A program made the position numbers and the translations under genes. DNA of 64,000 nt, taken from the NCBI RefSeq assembly GCF_000186265.1, contig NC_014934.1, positions 496,001 to 560,000 on the forward strand, given 5' to 3'. Position 1 is the first letter of the stretch; the number at the start of each line of letters is the position of its first letter. Source of the DNA: Cellulophaga algicola DSM 14237. GTDB taxonomy: Bacteria; Bacteroidota; Bacteroidia; Flavobacteriales; Flavobacteriaceae. The notes beneath the pieces were generated by a model. The model did no database searches. It was not told the origin of the DNA and saw only the letters and a list, made by a program, of their open reading frames with translations. Shown here in pieces: positions 38,016 through 48,309 of this stretch.

Positions 38016-38762
38016 TTATTTGGACTCAATCCTAGTTATCTTGTCTGACTTTAAGTCTATCTTAAAATGATTAGCAGGTTGTCCTTTTCTGGTTTTTTCA
38101 AATATTTGAGCCCAAAGCTGATATGTCTTATTTTCTGATTTTTTAAATTGCTGGCATACAAACTCATATTGTTTTAAGCGATTAGCACCAATATCAGAAA
38201 GTGCCAGTTCATCTGCACTTCTTAATCTATAAAAATCGTAAATCATATCAAAACCTGTCCACGTTTCAAAATCTTCTAAAACTAAATTATCAACTTTTAA
38301 TTGCGCTTTTATATTTTCAGGATGATCCGATTGTACCACCATTAATTCTGCTCCCGATTTTCTTAAAACAGCTTCTGAAAATTCTTTTGGCCAATCATCA
38401 GGCAAAAACCGGAGTCGTACTAATTCCATCAAATGCCATTTCGTAAAATCTTTGTAATTTTTGGTAGTCAATATAGTCTTATCCCATATATTTTTTGCTC
38501 CCGTTTCTTTTAAATAAGCATATTCTTGTTCATATAATGGAAACAAACTATTGAAGTTTTTTGCGGACTGTATCACTACCGTTTCTACTTCAAACTCCGT
38601 TTTAGAATGAATCTTTAATATTTTATAGCCTGGAGCATATGCTGCTAATGAAGGCGTTTGAATATTAAATAAGGTATTGCCTTTATCGCTTGTTCTTACT
38701 CCAGTATCATTAATATGCATATGACCTCCAAAATGAATCCGAAAAGTAGAATTATTACCTTC
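38016..38762 (-). pseudogene. 5'-truncated calcineurin-like metallophosphoesterase
   Basis: C-terminal part only. The frame reads FRIHFGGHMHINDTG at its start, where GHMH is the last metal-binding motif of calcineurin-type phosphoesterases, then continues through NIQTPSLAAYAPGYKILKI, a normal post-motif segment, to the stop at 38016. The catalytic blocks that should precede GHMH (D-x-H, GD-x-x-D, GNH) are missing: a TAA in frame at 38763-38765 closes the reading frame. An internal ATG at 38720 could still give a 234-residue fragment. It meets the truncated FMN enzyme head to head, as if one deletion removed both 5' ends. Confidence 0.75.
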
Positions 38763-39744
38763 TTACTTAAGCAAGCACAGTGGTTCTTCCATGAAAACTG
38801 AACTCTTTGGAAAAACTTACGATGCTCCATTTGGGATAGCACCGGTAGGCTTGCAAGGATTAATGTGGCCAAATGCTCCAGAAATTTTGGCAAAGGCTGC
38901 ATTTGAACACAACGTACCTTTTGTATTAAGTACGGTCTCTACGAGTAGTATAGAAAGAATTGCTGAGATTACAGAAGGTAATGCTTGGTTTCAATTATAC
39001 CACCCTACTGAAAATAGATTGAGAGATGATATAATTAAAAGAGCCGCAGAAGCAGAATGCCCTGTTCTAGTTATTCTCTGTGATGTACCTACCTTCGGTT
39101 TTAGACCAAGAGATATTAGAAATGGCCTAGCCATGCCTCCAAAAATGTCATTTAAAAATATATTACAAGTTTTAGGCAAACCACATTGGGCTTTAGAAAC
39201 TTTAAAACATGGGCAACCAAGTTTTGAAACCTTAAAACCATATATGCCTAAAAACTTAGATTTAAGACAATTAGGCAAATTCATGGATCAGACTTTTACG
39301 GGTAGGCTTAATGAAGAAAAAATAAAACCCATTCGCGATATGTGGCCTGGTAAATTAGTGCTTAAAGGTGTCGCTAATGAAGCCGATGCAGAAAAAGCTA
39401 TCCAACTAGGTTTAGATGGCTTAATTGTCTCTAACCACGGCGGCAGACAGCTAGATGCTGGAGAGTCTACCATAAAACCATTAACTAGAATCGCAGAGAA
39501 ATATGGTCATGAAATTACCGTGATGATGGATAGCGGTATACGTTCTGGGCCTGATGTAGCAAGAACCATGGCTTCTGGAGCTGCATTTACTTTTATGGGT
39601 CGTTCGTTTATGTACGGTGTTGCAGCCCTAGGAAAACAAGGTGGAGATCATACCATCTCTTTATTAAAAACAGAACTACAGCAAGTTATGGAACAAATTT
39701 GCTGTGAGGATGTCACTGATTTCAAAAAACATTTAATTAAATAA
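38755..39744 (+). pseudogene. 5'-truncated FMN-dependent alpha-hydroxy acid dehydrogenase
   Basis: Relative of lactate oxidase/glycolate oxidase. The part from LFGKTYDAPFGIAPVGLQGLMWP onward is well conserved, including the catalytic SNHGGRQLD (His and Arg) and the FMN-phosphate site MMDSGIRSGPDVARTMASGA...FMGR. Family members carry roughly 60-70 further N-terminal residues with a substrate-binding Tyr; here the frame is open only from about 38749 and the earliest ATG is at 38791 (317 residues). Sequence before that (LPSYLSKHSG) still resembles the family, so the break lies close to 38755. Probably inactive. Confidence 0.75.
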
Positions 39745-39766
39745 AACCTTTTTTAAACCGAAGTTT

Positions 39767-39799
39767 AAAGAACTTATTTATTTTGAGAATAAGTTCTTT
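39767..39799. terminator. Bidirectional terminator between convergent genes
   Basis: Perfect 12-bp stem AAAGAACTTATT / AATAAGTTCTTT with a 9-base loop, overlapping the last codons of the minus-strand FG-GAP protein (stop at 39774) and lying 22 bases after the plus-strand FMN enzyme remnant. Confidence 0.75.
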
Positions 39800-42700
39800 C
39801 TAAACTTCCATTTTCTTTATAGAATTCTATCTTAGTTACCATAGCAACATTGCAAAAAACTATTTGCGATGATTGTGAAAGATACCCAGAACCTTTATAA
39901 TTTTCTTGCTTTTCTATTGTACCATTTTTTTTATAAATTAATGCATATTGCTCCTCTCTTTCAAAATCAATATGTTGATTGTTTAAACTATCCGTGAGAG
40001 CAAACACTAGAGTTTTACCTGCACTACTCGTAGCCACCCAACTCATACGGTCTTCAATCTTTAATAGTGCTAACGCTTTGGCATCACTATCTACCAGAAA
40101 ATTTGTAGTGTTTAGCGTTTCACTAGAAAAGCCCCCTTCACCATCGCCTAACAAGACAATACCCTTACCAGCATCATATCTTCCCGAAATTACTTCCGTC
40201 TCATAATAATTCCCAACCCCTAAGACATCAAGGTTTCCATCTTGGTTTATATCAAAAACCTGTACTCCAAATAATGGCGCAAACTGCGCTTCTAGAGGTA
40301 ATGGTGTAACCTTAAAATTTCCATCCCCTAAATTCTCAAGATAACTAGAGTTAGTATAATTGGCTTCAAAAACAGCCATACCCGTAGTATCTAAAACAGC
40401 TAAAAAATCTGCACTACTCGCATTGGCATACGTACTATAAGAAGGAAACGTTTTATACAATTGCCGTAGTTGTCCGCCTAAGGCCCCTCTTGGAGCAATA
40501 GGAACCTCAACATCTTGAATATACCTAGTTATTATAGGGTCCATACTACTATTCTGATCAAAATCTTTAGCATACATACGCAAAGGTTGCTCTTTGCTTG
40601 CTTTATAGGCTGTGTTGGCCCCTAAATTACCTGCAATGTAATCAATGTCTCCATCGCTATCAAAATCTGCTCCAGTAATGCTATTCCACATTCCGGAGTA
40701 CTCATTTAATGTAGTATTTGTAACCCTTTCAAAACTCCCAGCTGTATTTTTATAAATTACAAGCGGCATCCACTCCCCTGCCAACAGTAAATCTAAATCA
40801 TTGTCATTGTCATAGTCGCTCCATAAAGCAGCTCTTACCATACCTACATTTTGTAATCCTGGTGCTTTGTAGGTCACGTCTGTAAATTTACCTTCATTAT
40901 TTTCTAACAAATAACTATTAGGACTTAGAGGAAAATTATCTGGCTCTACGGCTCCACCTACAAATAGATCTAAATCTCCATCATCATCAAAATCTGATGC
41001 AACCACACAAGAACCGCTCGCCTTTAATAGGGGTAATGCTTCTTTATCAAAAACAAAATTACCCTTACCATCATTCTTATATAACCTATCTTGATAATGC
41101 CCTTTATCATAGTACTTTACAGAACTCCCGCCACTGACCACATAAAGGTCTAAATCGCCATCTTGATCTGCATCAAAAAACAGTGCTCCTAGATCCTCGT
41201 ACTTTTCAGAATCTACTAATTCATGGGTACTAAATTTCCCGTCTTTCTGAATCAAAAAAGCTCCTTTTTGGTTTCGTGCGCCACCAATATATACATCATC
41301 CGTACCATCGCCATTAATATCTCCCACAGCTATTCCCGGTCCAAAATAGTCATTTAAGTGTAAAAGTAAGGGTTCATGCCTAAAGTCATTTGCTTCATTC
41401 TCTATATGAGTATATTCAAAATTTAAAGCAGCACTAATCTCTGATACTAAGAAATTTTTAGACTGTAATACGGGAAAATTAAGCGACTCATTTTCTCCCT
41501 TTACTACGGTATACAATGTATCTATTTGTAAGCTCCCCAATCTCTCAAAAGTACCTCCAGGCCATTTAATATGCACAGAATCAATCTTTGAAATAGTACC
41601 TACACCAATAGTAGCTTTTACCGATGATGTAGATAAGTACCCCCGTATAGGTGTAATTTCTTGATGAATCTTTGTATCGTTAGGCATAAAAAGAGTTAGC
41701 TGCGCTCCTACAGCATCTCTATTTCCTTTATCTGCTTTTAGTTGTAGTTTCAGATAATGATTCTTATTTAGTTGTCTGCTATTATTTTTATATACTAACG
41801 GCGTACTATTTATGGTATTCATAACAAGATCTAAATCGCCATCATTATCAAAATCGGCATAAGCAGAACCATTAGAAAGTGAGGCCTGATTCATTCCCCA
41901 ATCTTCCGTATGATTTGTAAAGCTTAGATTGCCATTATTTTGAAACATATAATTAGGCAAGTAAACGCTTTCTAAATTTTTAAGCTTTTTTAGTAAATCC
42001 TCTTTGGACAACTTCCCGGTACCTTTGACAAAAACGTTAGACTGACTTGAATATTCCTGAAAATCATGATCAGTAATATCCCGCATAAAACCATTGGTAA
42101 TGTATACATCTTTTTGTCCGTCATTATCAAAATCGGCAATTAAAGGAGACCAACTCCAATCTGTTTCATATACGCCTGCCAAGCGTCCTACTTCACTAAA
42201 CACAGGGTGGTTATTTGCGCCTTGCCCTCTATTCAATTGCAATGCATTTCGAATAAATTGAGGTGAGAAATCATTCTTTAAAACATCTTTATAATGTTCA
42301 TGATTCATGTTAGAGGTCATTGTTTTTTTCCTAAGATTACTTTCAGGAAGCATATCTAAGGTTATAAAGTCTATAAGGTCATCATTATTAATATCGGCAG
42401 CATCAATACCCATACTATTTCTACTTGTTTGTTTAAAGTACTCTTTTGCTTTGTTTGTAAAAGTCCCGTCTTGGTTGTTTACATACAGAATGTCATCAGC
42501 AATAAAATCATTTGTAATATAGAGATCTAACCAACCATCTTGATTGATATCAGTAACAGATACTCCAAGACCATACCCTTCAATAGTTACGCCTGCTTTT
42601 GTAGAACTATTTTGATACTTTGGATGTCCATTTTCAATTCCTATATTTTCATATAACCGATCTGTACTGGGGCCCGTACCATCGGTAAGCGTATAAATTT

Positions 42701-43292
42701 TATCAATATTCGCTGTAGGTTCATTGGCATGGGTTAAGAGATACATATCCAAATCACCATCATTATCCATATCAAAAAACGCAGCTTGAGTAGAATGGCC
42801 GTCATCATCTAGACCATATTCACCTGCCATTTCTGTAAATGTAAGGTCGCCATTATTTACAAATAATTTATTCTTGCGCTTTACTCCTCTTGCATGACCA
42901 CCAACGCTTAAATAAATATCTTGCCAACCATCTTGGTTGATATCGATAATAGAAATTCCCATGACCCATACGTTGGTTTCTAGACCTGCTTTTTGAGTGT
43001 GGTCCTCAAATTTAAAACTGCCTTTATTGATGTACAATTTAGAGGATACCATGTTCCCCGAAAAGAAAACATCTTCTAATCCGTCATTATTAAAATCGGC
43101 CACCCCTACGCCTCCTCCATTATACATGTATGGAAAATTGAAATAATGTAAGGTATCTAATTCTTGAATTTTATTGACAAATTCAATGCCAGAGTCCTCT
43201 GCTTCAATTAATTCAAATTGTTTTACTTCTGTAGTACAAGAATATAAAACGGTTCCTATTCCGATTAAAAGAAAAAGCTTTTTAATCCACAT
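39774..43292 (-). CDS. Very large FG-GAP/ASPIC (CRTAC1-like) lipoprotein
   Basis: Surface or periplasmic lipoprotein of 1172 residues (lipobox VLYSC, Cys about residue 19). It consists of two arrays of FG-GAP/VCBS blades with many D-x-D/N-x-D-G calcium loops (DFNNDGLED, DINQDGWQD, DMDNDGDLD, DFDNDGQKD, DINGDGTDD, DADQDGDLD, DFDDDGDLD, DINQDGNLD). Between them lies an ASPIC/UnbV domain (about 505-600: DAVGAQLTL, ITPIRGYLSTSS, HIKWPGG). Such proteins recur next to SusCD pairs in marine Bacteroidetes; their function is unproven. Here it is the third gene after SusC and SusD, 132 bases from SusD across overlapping hairpins. No catalytic site was recognised. Confidence 0.88.
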   Translation of the reverse strand: MWIKKLFLLIGIGTVLYSCTTEVKQFELIEAEDSGIEFVNKIQELDTLHYFNFPYMYNGGGVGVADFNNDGLEDVFFSGNMVSSKLYINKGSFKFEDHTQKAGLETNVWVMGISIIDINQDGWQDIYLSVGGHARGVKRKNKLFVNNGDLTFTEMAGEYGLDDDGHSTQAAFFDMDNDGDLDMYLLTHANEPTANIDKIYTLTDGTGPSTDRLYENIGIENGHPKYQNSSTKAGVTIEGYGLGVSVTDINQDGWLDLYITNDFIADDILYVNNQDGTFTNKAKEYFKQTSRNSMGIDAADINNDDLIDFITLDMLPESNLRKKTMTSNMNHEHYKDVLKNDFSPQFIRNALQLNRGQGANNHPVFSEVGRLAGVYETDWSWSPLIADFDNDGQKDVYITNGFMRDITDHDFQEYSSQSNVFVKGTGKLSKEDLLKKLKNLESVYLPNYMFQNNGNLSFTNHTEDWGMNQASLSNGSAYADFDNDGDLDLVMNTINSTPLVYKNNSRQLNKNHYLKLQLKADKGNRDAVGAQLTLFMPNDTKIHQEITPIRGYLSTSSVKATIGVGTISKIDSVHIKWPGGTFERLGSLQIDTLYTVVKGENESLNFPVLQSKNFLVSEISAALNFEYTHIENEANDFRHEPLLLHLNDYFGPGIAVGDINGDGTDDVYIGGARNQKGAFLIQKDGKFSTHELVDSEKYEDLGALFFDADQDGDLDLYVVSGGSSVKYYDKGHYQDRLYKNDGKGNFVFDKEALPLLKASGSCVVASDFDDDGDLDLFVGGAVEPDNFPLSPNSYLLENNEGKFTDVTYKAPGLQNVGMVRAALWSDYDNDNDLDLLLAGEWMPLVIYKNTAGSFERVTNTTLNEYSGMWNSITGADFDSDGDIDYIAGNLGANTAYKASKEQPLRMYAKDFDQNSSMDPIITRYIQDVEVPIAPRGALGGQLRQLYKTFPSYSTYANASSADFLAVLDTTGMAVFEANYTNSSYLENLGDGNFKVTPLPLEAQFAPLFGVQVFDINQDGNLDVLGVGNYYETEVISGRYDAGKGIVLLGDGEGGFSSETLNTTNFLVDSDAKALALLKIEDRMSWVATSSAGKTLVFALTDSLNNQHIDFEREEQYALIYKKNGTIEKQENYKGSGYLSQSSQIVFCNVAMVTKIEFYKENGSLERTYSQNK

Positions 43293-43321
43293 AGATTAGA
43301 TTGGTTTTAGGTTGATAAACG

Positions 43322-43362
43322 CTTCGTAAAAACGAAGAGGGACTATAAAAATAGTCCCTCTT
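43322..43362 (-). terminator. Two overlapping hairpins between SusD and the FG-GAP gene
   Basis: Hairpin one is a perfect 12-bp stem, AAGAGGGACTAT / ATAGTCCCTCTT, with a 4-base loop (43335-43362). Hairpin two, CTTCGT / ACGAAG with a 4-base loop (43322-43337), shares three bases with it, so the two fully formed stems exclude each other. The structure could attenuate transcription of the FG-GAP gene or stabilise the 3' end of the susCD message. Confidence 0.6.
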
Positions 43363-43424
43363 TATTGAATAAAAAATATTCTCCTGTGTTCTTTAGAAAT
43401 GAACGCAGTTATAAAACAGACAAA

Positions 43425-44984
43425 TTAGTATCCAGGATTATGTTTGAAATTAGGATTTGCATCAATTTCATTCTGAGGAATATCGATATATTCTTTCCCA
43501 GGCTTGTAAGATGATGTTCCACCACTTTCAGATTTAAATTCTGGATTAGCAACAATACGAGATTGCACTTTGTCCCATCGTAATAAATCAAAATAACGTG
43601 TTCTTTCTAAACTAAGTTCTTTTACTCTTTCGTCTTCAATGTCTTGCATGGTAATGCTCGTGAATGCAGGCATATCTACTCTTGCTCTCACTTCATTGAT
43701 TGCATCCAATGCAGGTTGTGAAGAACCGCTTAAATTAAATTCTGCTTCTGCAAACATTAAAAGAATATCAGAATAACGTAATAATCTTAAGTTATTACCA
43801 GATTGATGCCATCCTTTATCTTGAGAGCCTGTATATTCTCCAAACGCTATATCTAACCATTTGTTACCCCAAACACCATCTTCACCTGGGTATACATCTT
43901 GGTAGCTTTTTTCCCCATAAGTCACAGATTTTAACTCCTTACCTTCATAATTAGTAACCTCATCTGTGTCAAAAAATAATGTTGTAAAAGCTCTAGGGTC
44001 TATTTCATCATTCACCGTGCGCTCGTCTAGAAATAAATCTAATACCCATTGATTAATACGCATCCCATCTTGACCTGTAAATCCTTTAGGTGCTATATCT
44101 GGATGAAAGGCTGCACCTTTACCTGTACCAGGAGCATCACCACCCCAACCTTGGCTACCGTCATTCACTAATTGAATTTCAAATAATGATTCTTTATTGT
44201 TTTCAAAAGCTTGTGTGAAGTTTGCTGAATAGTCTGCCATTAACTCATAACGGCCATCCATAATTTTTAAAAACTCTGTTTTAGCCTCAGAATCTTTTCC
44301 TTGATATAAATACACTTTACCTAATAAACCTATTGCTGCACCAGCAGTAACTCTACCAGTATATTGAGTAGGCCAAGAATCTGGTAACAGCTCCTCTGCA
44401 TTCATTAAATCTGATTCTATTTGTGCCCAAACTTTTGCAGGATCTTCTTGCAACAAGCTTTTAGGGTTTTCTAATTCACTAATTGGATCTGTAATCAAAG
44501 GCACATTTTTCCAATTATTTAATAAATTAAAATAGTTAAATGCTCTGATGAAATACGCTTCACCTAAGATATTGTTCTTTGTATCTCCATTCATTTCAAT
44601 TTCTGGAACATTGGCTAATACTTCATTTGCTCTAGTTATACCCTGAAACATAGTACTCCATACCCAAAATGCTCCGTTTGATGTTGACACCCCGTTAAAA
44701 GAACCCGCAGCCGTACGCTCCGATGTTCCAAAAGCATTTACAACATCATCTCTATAATCTGATAAGAAGATTTCAAAACGACTGTAATACCATATATGTG
44801 TAAACGGACTATAGGCGCCCACGATACCTTTAACGGCATCTTCTTCTGTATTCCAAAATGAATCAGGAGTTACCGCATTTGGATTTTCAGTATCTAATAT
44901 CTCGTTTTTTCTACAACCGTATATTACGACTGCCATAACGAACAGTGATAAATACAAGCTTGCTTTTATATTTCTTTTTTTCAT
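43425..44984 (-). CDS. SusD/RagB-like surface glycan-binding lipoprotein
   Basis: Partner of the SusC transporter encoded 16 bases upstream. Lipoprotein signal with Cys in VVIYGCRKNE (about residue 24). SusD family blocks: GEAYFIRAFNYFNLLNNWKNVPLIT (about 140-165), IGLLGKVYLYQGK, LLRYSDILLMFAEAEFNLSG and VKELSLERTRYFDLLRWDKVQ, with the usual ending NFKHNPGY. 519 residues. Substrate unknown; no glycoside hydrolase, lyase or sulfatase lies in the same operon. Confidence 0.93.
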   Translation of the reverse strand: MKKRNIKASLYLSLFVMAVVIYGCRKNEILDTENPNAVTPDSFWNTEEDAVKGIVGAYSPFTHIWYYSRFEIFLSDYRDDVVNAFGTSERTAAGSFNGVSTSNGAFWVWSTMFQGITRANEVLANVPEIEMNGDTKNNILGEAYFIRAFNYFNLLNNWKNVPLITDPISELENPKSLLQEDPAKVWAQIESDLMNAEELLPDSWPTQYTGRVTAGAAIGLLGKVYLYQGKDSEAKTEFLKIMDGRYELMADYSANFTQAFENNKESLFEIQLVNDGSQGWGGDAPGTGKGAAFHPDIAPKGFTGQDGMRINQWVLDLFLDERTVNDEIDPRAFTTLFFDTDEVTNYEGKELKSVTYGEKSYQDVYPGEDGVWGNKWLDIAFGEYTGSQDKGWHQSGNNLRLLRYSDILLMFAEAEFNLSGSSQPALDAINEVRARVDMPAFTSITMQDIEDERVKELSLERTRYFDLLRWDKVQSRIVANPEFKSESGGTSSYKPGKEYIDIPQNEIDANPNFKHNPGY

Positions 44985-45000
44985 GTTATTAATTTTATGA

Positions 45001-48000
45001 TTAAAATGATGCTTGTATACCTAATTGAAATGATCTTGCTGTTGGGTAAGCACCTTCATCTACACCAGAACTAAAGATTCTTCTTGAACCTCCTCTATTA
45101 TTTCTACCCACTTCTGGATAATATCCTGAATAGTCTGTGATGGTAAATAAATTACTAGCAGATACATACAATCTAAGCTTAGATAAGCCTACAGAATTGA
45201 TAACATCTTCAGGAAGTTTGAAACCAAGTTGTACATTACGCAATCTAATATAGTCTCCTTTTTCTAAGTAAAAATCTGACATACGTCTATTAAATCCAGG
45301 ATCTAACAATGTATTTCTAGGAATAGTAGATGCTGTGTTTTGTGGCGTCCAAGCATTTAAAGCACCTGCTAAATAGTTACCCTCTGTATCAAAATAACCA
45401 CGGTATAAATTTGAGTTCAATATTTTATTACCCGCAACACCATTAAAAAATAAATTAATATCAAACCCTTTGTAATCTGCTGAAATATTAATTCCATAAT
45501 TTAAATCTGGAGAAGGATTTCCTAAAAATTGTTGATCTTCCGTATCTATCTGACCATCTTCATTTAAATCTTTGAAACGAATATCTCCTGCCTGTGGGCT
45601 GAAAGAATCATTAGCCGCTGCAGCTTCTGCATCTGTTTGGTAGATACCGTCGGTAACATACCCAAAGAAAGATGATACGGGCTGCCCAACATCAGTTTTT
45701 GTGCCTTTTAAACCGTTTGAAGTAAACTGTCCTTCTATAATTGGAGTAGCATCACCCAACGTAGTTACCTCGTTACTCAATACCGTAAAGTTTCCACTTA
45801 TATTAAAGTTTAACTCCCCTACATTATCAGAATAGTCTGCTAAAAACTCAAAACCTTTATTGGTAATACTTGCCGTATTGAAAGGTACTCTATTACCAAA
45901 CCCAGTATATAATGGTAAAGCAAGTTCTACTAATACATCTTCAGACTTCTTATTAAAATAATCCATCGTAAAACGCAACTTATTATTGAACGTTGCAAAT
46001 TCTAAACCTATATCTGTAGTCTTACTGGTTTCCCAAGTAATATCATCATTTACACCTTTGGTAATGGAGTATCCAGTTTGTCTTTCTTGATCTGTACCTA
46101 AAGGATATTCACTGTTTAAGTTCAATTCTGGGCTAATAGCATAGATAGATACGTTATCTGAACCTACTTCACCGTAACTAGCTCTTATTTTTAAGTTAGA
46201 AATGGCCGTAACATCTTCCATAAATTTTTCATTACTGATATTCCATCCAACAGCTACAGAAGGAAAAGTACCCCAACGTAAGCCATCTTTAAATAATGAA
46301 GACCCATCACGACGTACGGTAGCGGTTAACAAATACCTACTATCATAAGTATAACTTACTCTACCAAAATAAGAACGAATTGCTTTAGTTAAATCTAATG
46401 ATGGCATTTCTGCTCTATCTTCCGCCGCAGAAGCTACACGAACATCATTTGAAGGAAACCCTCTAGCCACAACACCTAAAGATCGTGTATTAGAAACCTG
46501 ATCTGTATACCCAATAATTGCATTTACATTACTCTTACCTATAAGTTTATTGTAAGCCAAGGTATGCTCTATTAAAGAAGAAATAAAATTGTTATTTGTT
46601 TCTCTTAATTCTGCAAATTGCTGATTTCCTACCGTACCTGCATTTAAGAGGTAGGTTGGTGTAAATCTATAATTATTAGTGAACGATGCATCTAAACCTA
46701 AATTTAGTTTATACGTTAAGCCATCAAAAATCTCATAAGAAGCAGCTATACTTCCTAAAATAGAATTACTTGTAACTGTTCTGTCTTCTAGACTTGCAAG
46801 CGCTAAAGAGTTTCCTATATTCCCTATACCGTAATAAGAAGCTAAAGTAGGAGCTCCGTCTACATCTGGAATATCACTAGCACTAAAATTTCCGTTTGCG
46901 TCATAAATATTAATAGTTGGCAAAAGATCTCTCTCTTTATTAAAATAGGTATTAGGATTATCAATAGACCTGGTTAAGCCTATGGTATTTTCTAATTTAA
47001 ACTTTCCAAAATTTAAGGTTGCATTAGATCGTACTGTTGTTCTTGTATAATCAGACTCTTTAATTATACCATCTTGTTCTAAATGGTTTAACGAAAGGCT
47101 AAAACGTACATTTTCGCTACCTCCATAAATTCTTGCATTCGCGTTTAATATAGGTGCCGTTCTTAAATTTGCTTCTTGAATATCACTATTGATATTAGGA
47201 TTAAATTGCGAATCGTTTGCTGGAAATCTAGGGTTACCATCGTTATCTCTTGCACGATTTACGATGTCTGCATATTGCCTTGCATTAGCCCAGTCCAATT
47301 TATTAACGGACTGCTGAAACCCATAACTGTAATCTAAATCTACCCCTACTTTACCAATTGCACCTTTTTTAGTGGTAATAAGAATTACCCCATTTGCAGC
47401 TCTTGAACCGTAAATTGCAGCAGCAGAAGCATCTTTTAATACAGAAATTGTTGCTATATCTGCAGGGTTTAAAGAATTCATGTTGTCTGTGAACATACCA
47501 TCAATCACATAAAGCGGGCCTACATCTGATAATGTGCTTGCCCCTCTAATGGTTACAATGGCATTAGCTCCAGGAGCACCACCATTAGCTTCTACATTTA
47601 CACCCGCTACTCTACCTTGTAAGGCTTGGGATGCATCAGAAAAGGTGTACTTATCAATATCATCTCCATCAACCTGCCCAACAGAACCTGTTAAATCTGA
47701 TTTTTTCTGCGTCCCATACCCAACGACTACAACCTCATCTAAAGCTTGCGTATCTTCTTCTAAAGTAACTGCTAGATTAGAAGAACTACCCACGGTAACT
47801 TCGCTTTTCTTGTATCCTATATACGTAAAAAGCAATACCTCTCCTGAGGACACTGAGGTAAGTGTAAAATTACCATCAAAATCTGTTTGGGTACCATTAC
47901 TGGTTCCTTTAACAATTACGTTAACTCCTGGCAATGGCCCGTTTGCATCGGATACTACTCCTGTGACCGTTTTTGATTGCCCATTCATACTCATAAAAGC

Positions 48001-48072
48001 AAAAAATAGCAGCAATGCACTTAAGTACCTGCTAAGGCTTCGCCCTTCTTTTAACATCATTATTTTACTCAT
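45001..48072 (-). CDS. SusC/RagA-like TonB-dependent outer-membrane transporter
   Basis: Full-length 1023-residue SusC homologue. Signal peptide (ends SMNGQ), carboxypeptidase-D regulatory-like domain (about 34-105: GPLPGVNVIVKGTSNG, FTYIGYKK), TonB-box-like DEVVVVGYG (112-120), plug with LQGRVAGVNV, IRGASTL, DASAAAIYGSRAANGVILITT, then the barrel ending LGIQASF. The ATG at 48072 is followed by two further ATGs within six codons, so the exact start is uncertain. First gene of an operon with SusD and a giant FG-GAP lipoprotein. Divergent from a sugar permease; 48073-48309 separates them with no recognisable operator. Confidence 0.94.
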   Translation of the reverse strand: MSKIMMLKEGRSLSRYLSALLLFFAFMSMNGQSKTVTGVVSDANGPLPGVNVIVKGTSNGTQTDFDGNFTLTSVSSGEVLLFTYIGYKKSEVTVGSSSNLAVTLEEDTQALDEVVVVGYGTQKKSDLTGSVGQVDGDDIDKYTFSDASQALQGRVAGVNVEANGGAPGANAIVTIRGASTLSDVGPLYVIDGMFTDNMNSLNPADIATISVLKDASAAAIYGSRAANGVILITTKKGAIGKVGVDLDYSYGFQQSVNKLDWANARQYADIVNRARDNDGNPRFPANDSQFNPNINSDIQEANLRTAPILNANARIYGGSENVRFSLSLNHLEQDGIIKESDYTRTTVRSNATLNFGKFKLENTIGLTRSIDNPNTYFNKERDLLPTINIYDANGNFSASDIPDVDGAPTLASYYGIGNIGNSLALASLEDRTVTSNSILGSIAASYEIFDGLTYKLNLGLDASFTNNYRFTPTYLLNAGTVGNQQFAELRETNNNFISSLIEHTLAYNKLIGKSNVNAIIGYTDQVSNTRSLGVVARGFPSNDVRVASAAEDRAEMPSLDLTKAIRSYFGRVSYTYDSRYLLTATVRRDGSSLFKDGLRWGTFPSVAVGWNISNEKFMEDVTAISNLKIRASYGEVGSDNVSIYAISPELNLNSEYPLGTDQERQTGYSITKGVNDDITWETSKTTDIGLEFATFNNKLRFTMDYFNKKSEDVLVELALPLYTGFGNRVPFNTASITNKGFEFLADYSDNVGELNFNISGNFTVLSNEVTTLGDATPIIEGQFTSNGLKGTKTDVGQPVSSFFGYVTDGIYQTDAEAAAANDSFSPQAGDIRFKDLNEDGQIDTEDQQFLGNPSPDLNYGINISADYKGFDINLFFNGVAGNKILNSNLYRGYFDTEGNYLAGALNAWTPQNTASTIPRNTLLDPGFNRRMSDFYLEKGDYIRLRNVQLGFKLPEDVINSVGLSKLRLYVSASNLFTITDYSGYYPEVGRNNRGGSRRIFSSGVDEGAYPTARSFQLGIQASF

Positions 48073-48309
48073 AATTTTAAGTTGTTAGTTGAATCTGCAA
48101 ATTCAAAATATTAAAATGATTCTTAGGTAATAGATGATTATTAAACTAGAACAAATGTTTAAAAGCTGCTGTAGTCCTTGGCCTACATGGAATAATGAGA
48201 TAGAATGATTTGATCTCAATTATTATTTAAAAAAACACAACATGTTTTCTATTACATTGTTTTTTGTAGCTTTAACACCAGCCAAAAAAAAGAAAAACTT
48301 ACTTCTGAT

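Noticed and set aside
47534-48088. 184-residue open frame on the plus strand antisense to the SusC gene
   Set aside because: It mirrors the conserved SusC N-terminal region exactly, has no family features, and is explained by codon bias of the real gene on the other strand.
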